Assembly: GCA_030748635.1 (NCBI GenBank)
Contig: JASMLP010000131.1
Coordinates: forward strand, 1-61,507
Reading direction: 5' to 3'
Origin: Planctomycetota bacterium
Lineage (GTDB): Bacteria; Planctomycetota; JACQVV01; JASMLP01
Length of the DNA: 61,507 bases
Shown here: positions 16,881 to 27,669 of the stretch, in pieces
How the letters are laid out: each line of letters begins with the position of its first letter
Position numbering within the stretch: position 1 is the first letter of the stretch
Made by a program: the position numbers and the translations under genes
Notes under the pieces: model-generated
The model's input: the letters and a program-made list of their open reading frames with translations, nothing else
Databases searched by the model: none
What the model was told of the DNA's origin: nothing

Positions 16881-19800
16881 ATGAATGAACCGCTCTCACC
16901 GGATTCGCCCGAGGAGTCGACAGCCCAGCCTCGACGTACTCCCTCGACTCACGGACCCGCCTCGGATCGACCGGGCAGCCCCCACCCCGGCCTTTCCGGC
17001 CCCGGGGACCGCACCGTTGCGGATTCCTCGCTGGAATGCACTTACTTCGAAGTCGACACCCCCGACTCTTCATCCCCTCCGACCCTGGATTCCACCCAAA
17101 GCCCCTACGGACTCGACGAACTCGAACTCCTTGCCCAGGGAGGGATGGGACAGATTCTCCAGGGCATCGACCCCGATCTCGGTCGTCAGGTAGCCCTCAA
17201 GGTGATTCTCCCCGAGGTGCTTGGCAGCCAAAGAATCCGAGAAAAATTTCTCAACGAAGCCCGCATCACAAGCCAACTCGAACACCCCGGCATCATCCCG
17301 GTCCACAAACTCGGCCAGACCACCGACGGTCGCGACTACTTCACAATGAAACTCGTCCGTGGAGCCACTCTCGAACAGGTTCTGCACGAACTCCGGGACC
17401 GGGAAGATCCCAAGGCGGTTCTTCGCGCGCGCTCCCAACTCCTGCGTCACTTCCTCAAGATCTGTGATGCCCTGGCTCTCGCCCACTCACGACAGGTCAT
17501 TCACCGCGATCTCAAACCCGAAAATATCATGATCGGGGAATTCGGCGAAGTTCTCGTGATGGACTGGGGACTGGCCAAGTTCCTGGATGAAACCGAATCT
17601 GCCTTCCAGACCGAACCGTCGACGGTGAACCTCCCCTCCACACCCACCGCGACCCTCGACGGTCAGGTTCAAGGAACCCCCTCCTACATGTCGCCCGAAC
17701 AGGTCGAAGGAAAAATCGACGCCATCGACCAGAGAAGCGACATCTACGCGCTAGGCACCATCCTCTACGAGATCCTATGCTTAGAACGCGCTTTTGCCGG
17801 CCGAGAGATCACCCAGATCTTCGAACATATCCGGGCCGGTCAGCTCCCCTCTCCCTGCGAACGTTCTCCCCACCTCGGCATCCCCCACGAACTCGAAGCC
17901 GTCGCCCTGAAGGCGATGGCCTCCGACCCCGCCATGCGGTATGCGGGAGTCACTCAACTCCAGGAAGACATCCAAGCCTATCTCGATGGACGAGTTCTCG
18001 AGGCCGCTCGTTACACTCCGCTCCAGCGTGTGCGCAAATGGGTGGGGCGAAACAAGGTCACGAGCAGCACAATCGGCACCTTGATTCTTTCCACCACCCT
18101 CCTTTTCGGCTGGAATTTGTGGAATGGAAACCGACAGCGGCAAGCCGAAGCGGCCCGGCATATCGAAATCGCTCAGAACCTCATCGCCACTCACCCGGAT
18201 GCTCAAGCGTTACTTCGAAAAGCGTCCCCCCGACTCACTCCCCACCACCTCCTCTCCAGCTATCTCCAGCTCAAAGAAACCCACGAACAAAGAGCAGAAC
18301 GCGAAAAATCGTTGTCGGCCTATCTGGATGCTGCCGCCCACCTAGACCGAGCCCTCTCTCGAATTCCTGGCGACGAAAAAACCCGACAACTTCGACGAAA
18401 AGTCGGTGCCGCCCTCGGGACCCTGGCCATTCTTGGTAGGGACTACTCACTCGCTCGCCGCGCCTTCCTGGATCTGAAAAGCTTCGGCGACAATTCCGAG
18501 GCGATCCGGAATCACATGAGCAAGATCGAAAAAGCTCGTAACGCGATCATGGATCGACGCCGCGAGCGTCTTCTCGAAATCGTTGCCGATCTCGATGCCG
18601 ATCTCCATCGGCCCGACCGATTGCCCGATGCGCCGATCTTCGAAGAACTCGTCGACGAAGCCGTTTCCTATCAGGACGAACAGACCGCGACCCTGCTCGG
18701 GAGTCGGTTGGACGAGATGACCCGTCGCGCTCAAAAGGTCAGAAAATCGCGGAAGGAACCGACCTGGTCTCGTATCGACCGAGAACGAGCCCGCTTTCTC
18801 TGTGCCGTTCTCTCTCGACTACGCTTTTCAGAGTCGATTCCACCGCTCGGTCGATGGATTCTCTCGCTTCGCGATCATCAACTACTCGTCGAGGCGGGAA
18901 AAGCTCTTTGCCGAACGAGAAATCCGGATGTAATTCCCTACCTTCAGCAAACACAAGTCAGGATAGGATCCGACTCGCCAAGCTGGAAACAACTGAAACA
19001 TGACCTGAAACTCATCCCGGATCTCCCCTCTTCGACAGCCCCCACTTCCGCCGAAGACTATCTCAACCGCGGAATTCTTCGCCACGATCAAAAGAGGCTC
19101 AAAGAAGCCCTCGAAGATCTGAATCGAGCCGTCCAACTCAATCCCAACTCCTCAGAACCCTACCACGCCCGAGGTGTCGTACTCAGCGAACTTGGAAGAC
19201 ACGAGGAAGCCCTACGTGACCTCAACCAGGTCATTCAGATGGACCCCAAACGGAGCGCTGCTTACCTCAACCGGGCAATCATCTATTCCAGTTTTTCCGA
19301 AAAACGTTCTCATGCCCTCGCCGACTATAAAACATACATCCAACTGGAACCTCATTCAGCCACGGGGTACATGAACCTCGGCAACTGTCTTCGCAAAATG
19401 AAACGCTATCCCGAAGCCATCAAACAACTCGACCAGGCCCTCGCTCTTCGTCCCGAATACGCACTTGCCCACATGAGCCGAGGGCGTTGTCTCATTCAAC
19501 TCAAACGATACAAAGAGGCGATCCAGAACCTCTCCATTGCCGTCCGAATCGACCCCGAACAGTCCTGGCCCTATTTTCATCGCGCCCAGGCTTACCACGC
19601 TCGAAAAGAGTTCGCTCAAGCGATCCTAGATTACGATAACTGCACACAACGGTTTCCCGGGAATTACCAAGCCTATTTCCACCGGGCAAAAGTTCATTTT
19701 GATCGAAAAGACTACAAAAACGCCCTCAACGATTGGAGACAAGCGCTCGAACTCGCCCCCAAATGGACTGCCATTCATCACAACATGGCAATCTGTTTGT

Positions 19801-20027
19801 CTCGACTCAATCGCACGGAAGAAGCCGTTACCGAATACGAAAAGCTTCTGCAAGCCGATCCAAAATCGACGCGAACGATCAAGTCGATCCTCCAACTCCT
19901 CCAGAAAACCGGGGGCTCGCAGCGCGCGGCAGCCTGGATCCGATCTTTCCTGGGGAAAAACCCCAACACTCCCCACCAGGCGCAACTTCAACAATTACTC
20001 GAGAAGCTCTCTCCGCGATCCAAGTGA
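16881..20027 (+). CDS. Membrane Ser/Thr protein kinase with TPR domain
   Basis: A 1048-residue protein. After a disordered N-terminus, the kinase domain spans about residues 76-375: glycine loop AQGGMGQI, VALKV lysine, catalytic loop HRDLKPEN (D210), DWG in place of DFG in MDWGLAK, GTPSYMSPEQ and SDIYALG. One transmembrane helix follows (about 395-413). The C-terminal part, outside the membrane by topology, ends in about nine TPR units (about 715-1035). DWG kinases with TPRs are common in planctomycetes, often beside ECF-type sigma factors; here the sigma gene is convergent with only 7 bases between stops. It likely senses or scaffolds extracytoplasmic partners through the TPRs. Confidence 0.93.
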   Translation: MNEPLSPDSPEESTAQPRRTPSTHGPASDRPGSPHPGLSGPGDRTVADSSLECTYFEVDTPDSSSPPTLDSTQSPYGLDELELLAQGGMGQILQGIDPDLGRQVALKVILPEVLGSQRIREKFLNEARITSQLEHPGIIPVHKLGQTTDGRDYFTMKLVRGATLEQVLHELRDREDPKAVLRARSQLLRHFLKICDALALAHSRQVIHRDLKPENIMIGEFGEVLVMDWGLAKFLDETESAFQTEPSTVNLPSTPTATLDGQVQGTPSYMSPEQVEGKIDAIDQRSDIYALGTILYEILCLERAFAGREITQIFEHIRAGQLPSPCERSPHLGIPHELEAVALKAMASDPAMRYAGVTQLQEDIQAYLDGRVLEAARYTPLQRVRKWVGRNKVTSSTIGTLILSTTLLFGWNLWNGNRQRQAEAARHIEIAQNLIATHPDAQALLRKASPRLTPHHLLSSYLQLKETHEQRAEREKSLSAYLDAAAHLDRALSRIPGDEKTRQLRRKVGAALGTLAILGRDYSLARRAFLDLKSFGDNSEAIRNHMSKIEKARNAIMDRRRERLLEIVADLDADLHRPDRLPDAPIFEELVDEAVSYQDEQTATLLGSRLDEMTRRAQKVRKSRKEPTWSRIDRERARFLCAVLSRLRFSESIPPLGRWILSLRDHQLLVEAGKALCRTRNPDVIPYLQQTQVRIGSDSPSWKQLKHDLKLIPDLPSSTAPTSAEDYLNRGILRHDQKRLKEALEDLNRAVQLNPNSSEPYHARGVVLSELGRHEEALRDLNQVIQMDPKRSAAYLNRAIIYSSFSEKRSHALADYKTYIQLEPHSATGYMNLGNCLRKMKRYPEAIKQLDQALALRPEYALAHMSRGRCLIQLKRYKEAIQNLSIAVRIDPEQSWPYFHRAQAYHARKEFAQAILDYDNCTQRFPGNYQAYFHRAKVHFDRKDYKNALNDWRQALELAPKWTAIHHNMAICLSRLNRTEEAVTEYEKLLQADPKSTRTIKSILQLLQKTGGSQRAAAWIRSFLGKNPNTPHQAQLQQLLEKLSPRSK

Positions 20028-20034
20028 CAACTTC

Positions 20035-20787
20035 TCAGATCTTCAGTCCGTAAAGCTCCCAGGCTTCCGCTTCGAGATCCTCCGGCGAAGAAACCTGATC
20101 CCTCAGTTCTCGAAGGAAATGCGCTTTGAACTCTTTACGACTCCAGTGAAGACCGTTTTTTACCTGGGAGAGGCTCAAGGAATAGGTATCGCAAAGCTCC
20201 TGATAACTCGGTTTCTTCCCGTCCGGCGGATACAGGTCGTGCTCGACAAAAAGATCCACGTACACACTCTTAGCGGACCCCTGAGTCAGTTCCCGCAAGC
20301 GCTCCAGCACGATACCGATGACCGCGCACTTCCAGTCCGCGTCAAACTGCTTCTGTGGATCGAGTTCTCCGGTATCTTCCACATCGAAAACACTTTCATC
20401 GTTCCCCAACCCCTCGAGAGAAAGCAATGAACCCTGATCGGGGTACCGTTTTTTCGCCCGAGCCGCGCGCTTGCGTTTGCTAAGGAAGTGGCGCAAAGCG
20501 ACGCAGACAAAGTTTCGAAATCGACCCCGGTCCGCGTCGACCGTCTTCAAAAAGTCCTTCTCCATGAAGGCGGTAAAAAACGCCTGGGTATGATCTTTGG
20601 CCTCCTCGATATTCTGCGTCCAGTTGCGATAAACGTAGGAATAAACAGGGGGCCAGTAGCGCCGAAAAAGGCTGTCCAGATGCGCCTGATGCGCACCCCC
20701 CGCAGGATCCTGACACTCATGAATAATCGTCCATGAAGTCTCGGGAAACGGCTTCAACGACTTCTGATGTAATGTTTCTTCCAACAT
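20035..20787 (-). CDS. ECF-type RNA polymerase sigma factor (kinase-associated type)
   Basis: A 250-residue sigma factor. Region 2 is seen in LDSLFRRYWPPVYSYVYR and FRNFVCVALRHFL; region 4 near residues 175-225 has the helix-turn-helix YQELCDTYSLSLSQVKNGLHWSRKEFK. The long linker with an acidic insert (DESVFDVEDTGELDP) and the C-terminal tail with DQVSSPEDLEAE are features of the sigma type found with Ser/Thr kinases in planctomycetes. No anti-sigma gene is adjacent; the convergent kinase gene is a candidate partner. GAGG precedes the ATG closely. Confidence 0.9.
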   Translation of the reverse strand: MLEETLHQKSLKPFPETSWTIIHECQDPAGGAHQAHLDSLFRRYWPPVYSYVYRNWTQNIEEAKDHTQAFFTAFMEKDFLKTVDADRGRFRNFVCVALRHFLSKRKRAARAKKRYPDQGSLLSLEGLGNDESVFDVEDTGELDPQKQFDADWKCAVIGIVLERLRELTQGSAKSVYVDLFVEHDLYPPDGKKPSYQELCDTYSLSLSQVKNGLHWSRKEFKAHFLRELRDQVSSPEDLEAEAWELYGLKI

Positions 20788-20950
20788 AAACCTCAGGAAT
20801 CATCATCAATCTCCAACCTTCTCCTGACAAGCTTCTTTTCGGTTTCCATCCCCGCCACTTCCCATGATCGCAAAGCGATCTCGATCCCCCCTTGGTCCCA
20901 GCCCCAGGGATCGCTACGATTCGGGACCCAAGTCCCACCGGAGTCACCCC

Positions 20951-23524
20951 ATGCGCGCCCCCTTTTTCCTCCTCTTCTTCTTGCTCCTTTCACCTTCCCT
21001 GACCGCTCAAGAGGCGGTTCGACGCGAAGTCCTCCCGAACGGACTGACCGTGATCGTCCGCCCCTTCCGCGCCGCCCCGGTCGTCGCGGTACAAGCGTGG
21101 GTACGAGCCGGATCCGTTACCGAAGGTTCCTTGATGGGCTCAGGCCTCTCTCACTATTTCGAACACATGCTCTACAAGGGAACCCAGACCCTGGGGCCTG
21201 GCGACTTTTCGGCCAAAATTCGCGCCTGTGGTGGGGCCGACGAAAACGCGTACACCACCTACGAACGAACGGTTTACCACTTCACCATCTTGTCCAAACA
21301 TCTCGAATCGGGATTTGGACTTCTCGCGGACATCTTCACTCACGCCACCTTCGACGAAGAGGAAGCCCGCAAAGAACAGGAAGTTATCCTGCGCGAATTC
21401 GCCATGGGAGAGGATGACCCGGACAGCCTCTTGTGGGACGACTTTTCCAGGACCCTTTATCGAGTCCACCCCTATCGCCATCCGGTCATCGGCTACCAGG
21501 AGCTTTTCAACCGCCTGAGCCGTCAGGACATCCTCGAATACTACGAACGGATGTATTCGGCGGACAACATCGTTCTGGTCGTAGTCGGCGATATCGATCC
21601 GGCCCAGACCCTTGCCCAAGCTCGCAAAGCCTTTTCCGAGCTTCGGCGACGTCCCCTGGCGCCTCTCTCACTCCCGAGCGAACCGGAACCCGTCCGAGCC
21701 CGTCACTCTCAAAGGTTTTTCGAACTGGAGCAGACCCGGATGACCATGGGAGTGCTCACCACCTCCGCCACCCACCCCGACACTCCCGCCCTCGACCTCC
21801 TGGCCACCTTGCTAGGAGATGGGCGCACGTCGCGATTGGTCCGGGATCTTCGCGAAGAACGCCAAATCGTTCACAACATTTCCGTCTCCAGCTGGACGCC
21901 CGCTTACCCGGGGGTGTTCGAGGTCTCGGCAACACTCGAAGATGCCCAACGCGAGGAGGTCGAAGCCCAGGTTCATGAACACTTCGAGAGACTACGCACC
22001 CAGCTCATCGAGCCCGAGGAGCTAGAGCGAGCCAGAGTAAAGATCCTCTCCTCGAGAATTCTCGACGTACAAACCGCCGATTCGATCGCCGGAGAGCTGG
22101 GCTGGAACGAAGTCGTAGCCGGCGATGTTTTTTTCGACACCCACTACCGAAACGCCGTCTCTCGAGTCACCCCTGAAGACTTGCAACGTGTCGCAAAACG
22201 CTATCTACAACCTCACCGTCTCGTGACCTCGTGGATTCGGCCCCACAGCGTCGCCAGAAAGTCCAAAACGTCCGCGGAGAAAAACAGACCCCGATCCTCT
22301 CCTGAGATCAGCCCACTCCCCGGAGGCGGACAGCTGATCCTCCACCACCTTCCCGACCGCCCTCTGGTCCATCTGCGAGCGGAATTCCCCGGCGGTGTGC
22401 GTCACGAATCGATTCCAGGCGCTTCTTCCCTCATGACGACACTCTTGACCGCAGGAACCACGACCCGAAACCGTGAGCAGATCGCCAGAGCGATCGAATC
22501 GCTGGGCGGCTCGATTTCCAGCAACTCCGGTCGAGATCTTCTTCACATGGAAATCGAGGTTCTCCGGAAAGACTTTCAGATTGCACTCGAAACCCTTTCC
22601 GAATGCGTCCGGAACGCCTCTTTTCCCGAGGCCGAAATCGAAAAGGAACGCAAAGCCGCCCTCGCTTCCCTTGCCCGCATTCGGGAAGACCCCTGGACGG
22701 TCGGACGATTACGGCTCCGCGAAATCCTGTACGGAGATCATCCCTACAGTCGAAACGGGATGGGAACTGAAAAGAGCCTGCAATCCATCACTCGTGGCGA
22801 CCTCCTTCAAAATCATCAACGACTCTGTCGCCCCGAAAAACTCGTCCTGGCCATTTATGGAGATTTCGACCGAGAATCGGTTCGCGCTGCCACGACCGCC
22901 GCTTTTGATTCCTGGAGTCCCCGCCCACTTCCCATCCCCCAGACGAGCCCTCCTCCCGAAAAGCCCACATCGCGAACGGAAACGGTTTCCCTTCCCGGAA
23001 TCGAACAGGCCATCATCCGGATCGCCTTTCCCGGCGTCCCCTCCGGTCATCCCGATGGCCCCGCACTGGCCGTTCTGGAGCAGATTCTGGACGGATTTGG
23101 AAGCCGACTGGTGAATGAAATCCGGGAAAAACGTGGCCTGGCCTATTCAGTCGGCGCGTACACCGAACACCTGGCCACCTCCGGAAGCTTCGGGTTTTAC
23201 GCCGGGACTGAGCCCGACAAGATCGACCAAGTACGCGAACTGATGGAAACCGCGATCGAACAGATCCGAACCGTGGGCCCCACCGAGCAGGAGATCACCC
23301 GCGCTCAACTCTCCCTCCGCGGAGCCTGGGTCACCGCTCACCAGACCCCCGCCGACCTCGCTGCGGAGGCGACCTACCGCAAAGGACTTGGCCAACCCCT
23401 GGATGCCGCCCAGCAGCTCCTCGATCGCGCCGATACACTCACCGCCGAACAGATCCGGGAAGTAGCCGCCCGCTACTTTATCGACAGTCGTCGTGTTCTG
23501 GTGGTAGTCCGCCCGAAACGATAG
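20951..23524 (+). CDS. Secreted M16-family zinc protease (two fused M16 units)
   Basis: About 857 residues from ATG 20951, with GGAG 8 bases before it; the frame is open further upstream but a signal peptide (residues ~2-17, ending LTAQ) starts here. The first half carries the inverted zinc motif HYFEH (H68, E71, H72) and the distal glutamate region EEARKEQEVILREF. The second half repeats the fold without the zinc motif (GSISSNSGRDLLHMEIEVL, REKRGLAYSVGAY). This is the active/inactive pair of bacterial peptidasome-type M16 enzymes joined in one chain, probably periplasmic peptide degradation. It converges on the MscS gene with two bases between stops. Confidence 0.92.
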   Translation: MRAPFFLLFFLLLSPSLTAQEAVRREVLPNGLTVIVRPFRAAPVVAVQAWVRAGSVTEGSLMGSGLSHYFEHMLYKGTQTLGPGDFSAKIRACGGADENAYTTYERTVYHFTILSKHLESGFGLLADIFTHATFDEEEARKEQEVILREFAMGEDDPDSLLWDDFSRTLYRVHPYRHPVIGYQELFNRLSRQDILEYYERMYSADNIVLVVVGDIDPAQTLAQARKAFSELRRRPLAPLSLPSEPEPVRARHSQRFFELEQTRMTMGVLTTSATHPDTPALDLLATLLGDGRTSRLVRDLREERQIVHNISVSSWTPAYPGVFEVSATLEDAQREEVEAQVHEHFERLRTQLIEPEELERARVKILSSRILDVQTADSIAGELGWNEVVAGDVFFDTHYRNAVSRVTPEDLQRVAKRYLQPHRLVTSWIRPHSVARKSKTSAEKNRPRSSPEISPLPGGGQLILHHLPDRPLVHLRAEFPGGVRHESIPGASSLMTTLLTAGTTTRNREQIARAIESLGGSISSNSGRDLLHMEIEVLRKDFQIALETLSECVRNASFPEAEIEKERKAALASLARIREDPWTVGRLRLREILYGDHPYSRNGMGTEKSLQSITRGDLLQNHQRLCRPEKLVLAIYGDFDRESVRAATTAAFDSWSPRPLPIPQTSPPPEKPTSRTETVSLPGIEQAIIRIAFPGVPSGHPDGPALAVLEQILDGFGSRLVNEIREKRGLAYSVGAYTEHLATSGSFGFYAGTEPDKIDQVRELMETAIEQIRTVGPTEQEITRAQLSLRGAWVTAHQTPADLAAEATYRKGLGQPLDAAQQLLDRADTLTAEQIREVAARYFIDSRRVLVVVRPKR

Positions 23525-23526
23525 AC

Positions 23527-26500
23527 CTATTCCGCGCCATCCTCGGCCGGAGGCGCTCCTCCTCCCTCATCCACCGCGCCGTCCTTGCCGATCGGGTTGG
23601 CGGCCGCGGCCAGCATCCACGCTTCTCCGCTCAACTCCTCCCCTTCACCAGAATTCGACGGCGAAGAAATGATATGCAGATCCCGTTGAGGAAACGGTAT
23701 CGCGACACCCGCCTTGTCCAGAGCGTTATAGATCTGATCCCGCAACTCACTGCAAGCGGTCAGTCCGTCGGAGATCTGCGCATAAAAACGGACTCGAAGA
23801 TCGAGACTCGAATCCCCAAAACCCTCGAAAAGAACGTTCGGAGGAGGATCCTGAAGCACCATGGGGTGTGCCTTCACGATCCCTTCGAGCATTTCCAGGA
23901 CCGGAACCACGTCGGTTCCGTACGCCACGCCAACCTGGATCTGCCTGCGCATGATCGGATTTTCATAGGTCCAGTTGGTGACACTCTCGCTGATCAGTTG
24001 ACAGTTAGGAACGATGATCGAGAGACGATCGAAATTCTCCACCAAGGTCGCCCGGATATTGATTTTCTTGACGACACCCAGATGCTCTCCGACTTTGACG
24101 ATATCTCCCACCCGGATGGGTCGTTCGATCAGCAAAATAAGACCACTGACAAAGTTCGCGATGATCTCCCGCAAACCGAAACCGATTCCCACCGAAAGAG
24201 CGGTCATCAACCAAGCCACACTCGTCAGTGGAACCCGAAGTGCCAGAAGCGCCGCCGTGTAGGACACAATCACAATGGCATAGCGCGACAAGGTGAGAAT
24301 GACATACTGCATGGCACCATCCACCGCGCCCAGTCGAGTGAAAACGAAAAGTTCACAAAACGTCTTCAGGTGAAAGAGGAGGAAATGCCCTCCCAAAATC
24401 CAAGCCGCCGCCTGAACCACGCTCCAGAGTGTTACCCCATACTCCTGCGAAAGGGGAACTCCCACGCAGAACTCCCGAACAGCCGGAACAAGATCCAGAC
24501 TCCAAGCGACCAACAGCACTCCGATAACAATGACCGCGGTGCCGACCATGTGTGACATCTGAGGCACCTGAGAACGAAACCGTTCCGCGCGAATCTTGGC
24601 CTGGGTTTCCGGATCCTCATGATCCTCTCCAGGCCCCGCATCCAGAAGAGGAAAGTGAGCGATCACCGCGAAAGCCGCCCTCGACACGACTCGTGTACAA
24701 AGAGCGCGAACATAAGCGAGCAAAACCAGCCCCACCACGAGCTGTAAAACCGTCTGAGTGAACACCCAAGCCCCCACCCGATACCCAAGCGAATCCATCC
24801 CTACGATGCCGAAAAACGAGAGAGAAACCGCGGGAAACACAAGACTCCAGGCCCGATACCAAAATCCTTTCCCCTCGGTCCACTCCTGAATCAACGCCCC
24901 CCCGGGCCGCACGATCCGAATCAGAATCAACGCCCCGAAAAAGAGCATGGCGGTGTAAAGAAGTCTTGGTACAGCTACCAGTTCCAGCGGCTCGGAACGC
25001 AAAACCACCCAGGGAAGCCAGAACCACATTCCCAAACGGGTCACTCTCTGAGAAGCCCTCTGGAGTTGATCGAGGACAGTCGCCTTCACTCTGAGCTGAT
25101 TGGCGGCCACACCACCCGGCCGGAAAAAGAGAATCAGAAATCTCCGGGCGAATAAAACCGCGGCCAAGCCAAAAAGCAAAGTGAAAAGCGGTGTATCGAT
25201 CTCCGGAGGAAGCGCAGCGAGCCGCAGAAGAAACGCTGCCCCCACGAAACAGGCTGGAGAAGCTCCGGAGATCGCGAGCAAAACCACCAGCCGCTGCAAA
25301 GCGGTCAGAAAGAGACCGCCTCGATACTTCCAGCGCGGCGGCTCCAACTGGGTCTTCCAGGAGAAAATCCCCGCCATCAGAAGAGAGAGTAGACCCAGAA
25401 TACCGCCAGCAGCTCGCCACGGATGACCGGAAAATGACTTCCCGACCTGGGTCCACAGGGACTCTTTATCTCTGGATCCCTGCTCATCAGCTTTTCCCAG
25501 AACAAGTCGAAACCAGACTTCTCGCATCTCCGAAGGAATTCGGCTGAGCAGATCTTGTCCCAGAGGGGAATCCGTTCGCATCCAGTAAACCCGTCGCACA
25601 ATGCGCTTGTAAATTTGTCCCAGTTTTCCGTGTTGATCCAGATACAAGGCTTCGAGCTTCGCCAGATCCTCGACCATCCCGTCGAGTTCGACTCGCAAGG
25701 TGTCCATCTCTTGCTCATGAGTACGCCGTTTGCCCAGCAAAGCCCCGGGAGGCAGCTGCCCAGAATCGGCTCGAAAGAAAACACCCGTCAGGATCTCACT
25801 GAGTGAGGTCTCCGTCTCATCCAGAGCGTTCCAGACCTGAGGTAAATCTCGATCTTCAATCTCCTCCTGTTCCGAACGAACCTGCTCCAGGCGAGTCCGC
25901 AAGTGCTTCACAGTCCGATTGCTGGTTGCTCCCCGACGCTTCAGATCGAGGTGCTTGGAGAGCTGACCGTGTTCGGTTTCCAGCGCCAGACCCTTCCCCT
26001 TCGCTTTTTCCAGAAGCTTGCGAATTCTCCGCCGTTGTGTCTGAGCCAGATTCAAGGCCAGACGGAAATAGGAGATCTGTCGATCCAGACGAACCTCGGG
26101 TTCGGCCAGAAGCAAAGCCTTCTCATAAGCCGCAAGAGCTTCACGAGCCAACGCCTCCATCTGAGGTTGAATTTGCTGATTCAGTCGGATGCGAGCTTTC
26201 TCCAGAAGCGCTTCCGCTTGCCCCAGTTGCAAGTTGGCCAACAACTGCTCCTGGCGCGAAATCTGTTGCCTCAACCCCTGCTCGGAAATGGCCTTGGATA
26301 TATAAGATCCTCGTTGCTGTTGAGCCACGAGCTGAAGTACCTGCGTCACGGTCCGATAAGGCCCCAGCCCATCGGACGCGGATGCTCCGGAGGATTTCAG
26401 AGCTCCTCTGATTTCGGCCTCCAACTGAGGCAACGTCTTGCTCTCTGATTCCAGGGATTTTGCCCGCTCCTCTTTTTTAATCAGATCCGCTTCCAGCTCC

Positions 26501-27669
26501 AGACTCGCGGCACGAACCCTCTCTACCGCCTTTTCCTTCGCGACCAGATACTCCTCGAGCTTTTCCACCGAACCGAAATCGGCCGGTAGATCTGACGATT
26601 CGCTCTTTTGGCGGGAAACCCGATCCTGAGCTTCACTCAGCTGCTTCTGAAGAGCCTGCTGGCTGGAAAGGCCCGCGAACGCTCGTTGAGTTTCCAGCAA
26701 TCGGGCCAGTTGATTTTCCCGCTCCTCGACCACCACTTTCCACGGCTCGAGATCTCCCTCCCGAAACCCCGAAGGTAGAAGATTCTCTCCCTTCCGATCC
26801 TTCTCAAGATTCAGGTCTCCAGAATGCAGTTTCCGGCTTCGCCGCTGCTCCCGGTCGAGGAGATCTTTCAGCCCAGCCAGATCCAATCGTTGAAATCGAG
26901 CGGTATTGAGTTCGATATACGCATCCCGGACACGCTCAAAGGCGAATTGAACCCGGGAGTGATCGGCCTGAAGCACTTCATCTTCAAGCGATAAGCGCTC
27001 ATTCGCCAGCTTGAGTCGCCGCCCCCGCTCCAACTCCAACCGCCCCGTACTCCATGCCCATTGCTCGAGAATTGGGGCATCCTCCTTGGGAGCTTCAGCG
27101 GCGCTGAGTGTTTCCAAATTGCCGGCGATCTCTCCCAACTCCTTGGAAAGTTCGTTGCGTCGGCTAGTCAGTGCGCCAAGACGCTTCAATACATCGGCGA
27201 GTTCCTGGTGAGCCCGATCATACTGTTCTCGTTTCAACTCCAGGATTTCGTCGGTAATCTCGCCGGGGACCTCGGCAACCGGAGTCTTTTCCAGCGACTT
27301 CAGAGCCGCTTGCTGATTTCTCAGCTCGACGCGTAAATCGGCTTCACCGGGTAATTCGCCCCATTTCTCCAGCAACCCAAGCCCCGCCTCGAGTACACGA
27401 ATCCGCTCACCAAGAGCCCGGTCCCAGTCTTTTGATTGAGCCTCTTCAAACCCAGGAAGAGAACTTTTCAACGCGTCGAAATTGCTGGCTTCGAGCAATT
27501 TCCTCCACTCCTGAGCCTTTTGAAGTTCCGCCTTCAAAGCCTTGGAGTCGAACGAAGGAGTCGTTTGCGCCCACCCAACTCCACCGAGAGTTGAGGTGAC
27601 GCTCAAAATCCAGATCAAGAAAAACAGACGAAACAGATCGTGAATTCGGGATGACACGACAGAAATCAT
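23527..27669 (-). CDS. Large mechanosensitive channel (MscK-type MscS protein)
   Basis: About 1380 residues from ATG 27669, which gives a signal peptide ending near GWAQ; the frame is open to 27738. Residues ~40-660 are long alternating charged helices (periplasmic coiled coil). Several transmembrane segments follow. The MscS core near the C-terminus contains the pore-lining helix VGIGFGLREIIANFVSGLIL and the beta domain ERPIRVGDIVKVGEHLGVV with IVPNCQLIS. This is the KefA/MscK architecture: a stretch-activated channel that releases solutes on osmotic downshock. The C-terminal tail is acidic and Gly-rich. Confidence 0.93.
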   Translation of the reverse strand: MISVVSSRIHDLFRLFFLIWILSVTSTLGGVGWAQTTPSFDSKALKAELQKAQEWRKLLEASNFDALKSSLPGFEEAQSKDWDRALGERIRVLEAGLGLLEKWGELPGEADLRVELRNQQAALKSLEKTPVAEVPGEITDEILELKREQYDRAHQELADVLKRLGALTSRRNELSKELGEIAGNLETLSAAEAPKEDAPILEQWAWSTGRLELERGRRLKLANERLSLEDEVLQADHSRVQFAFERVRDAYIELNTARFQRLDLAGLKDLLDREQRRSRKLHSGDLNLEKDRKGENLLPSGFREGDLEPWKVVVEERENQLARLLETQRAFAGLSSQQALQKQLSEAQDRVSRQKSESSDLPADFGSVEKLEEYLVAKEKAVERVRAASLELEADLIKKEERAKSLESESKTLPQLEAEIRGALKSSGASASDGLGPYRTVTQVLQLVAQQQRGSYISKAISEQGLRQQISRQEQLLANLQLGQAEALLEKARIRLNQQIQPQMEALAREALAAYEKALLLAEPEVRLDRQISYFRLALNLAQTQRRRIRKLLEKAKGKGLALETEHGQLSKHLDLKRRGATSNRTVKHLRTRLEQVRSEQEEIEDRDLPQVWNALDETETSLSEILTGVFFRADSGQLPPGALLGKRRTHEQEMDTLRVELDGMVEDLAKLEALYLDQHGKLGQIYKRIVRRVYWMRTDSPLGQDLLSRIPSEMREVWFRLVLGKADEQGSRDKESLWTQVGKSFSGHPWRAAGGILGLLSLLMAGIFSWKTQLEPPRWKYRGGLFLTALQRLVVLLAISGASPACFVGAAFLLRLAALPPEIDTPLFTLLFGLAAVLFARRFLILFFRPGGVAANQLRVKATVLDQLQRASQRVTRLGMWFWLPWVVLRSEPLELVAVPRLLYTAMLFFGALILIRIVRPGGALIQEWTEGKGFWYRAWSLVFPAVSLSFFGIVGMDSLGYRVGAWVFTQTVLQLVVGLVLLAYVRALCTRVVSRAAFAVIAHFPLLDAGPGEDHEDPETQAKIRAERFRSQVPQMSHMVGTAVIVIGVLLVAWSLDLVPAVREFCVGVPLSQEYGVTLWSVVQAAAWILGGHFLLFHLKTFCELFVFTRLGAVDGAMQYVILTLSRYAIVIVSYTAALLALRVPLTSVAWLMTALSVGIGFGLREIIANFVSGLILLIERPIRVGDIVKVGEHLGVVKKINIRATLVENFDRLSIIVPNCQLISESVTNWTYENPIMRRQIQVGVAYGTDVVPVLEMLEGIVKAHPMVLQDPPPNVLFEGFGDSSLDLRVRFYAQISDGLTACSELRDQIYNALDKAGVAIPFPQRDLHIISSPSNSGEGEELSGEAWMLAAAANPIGKDGAVDEGGGAPPAEDGAE

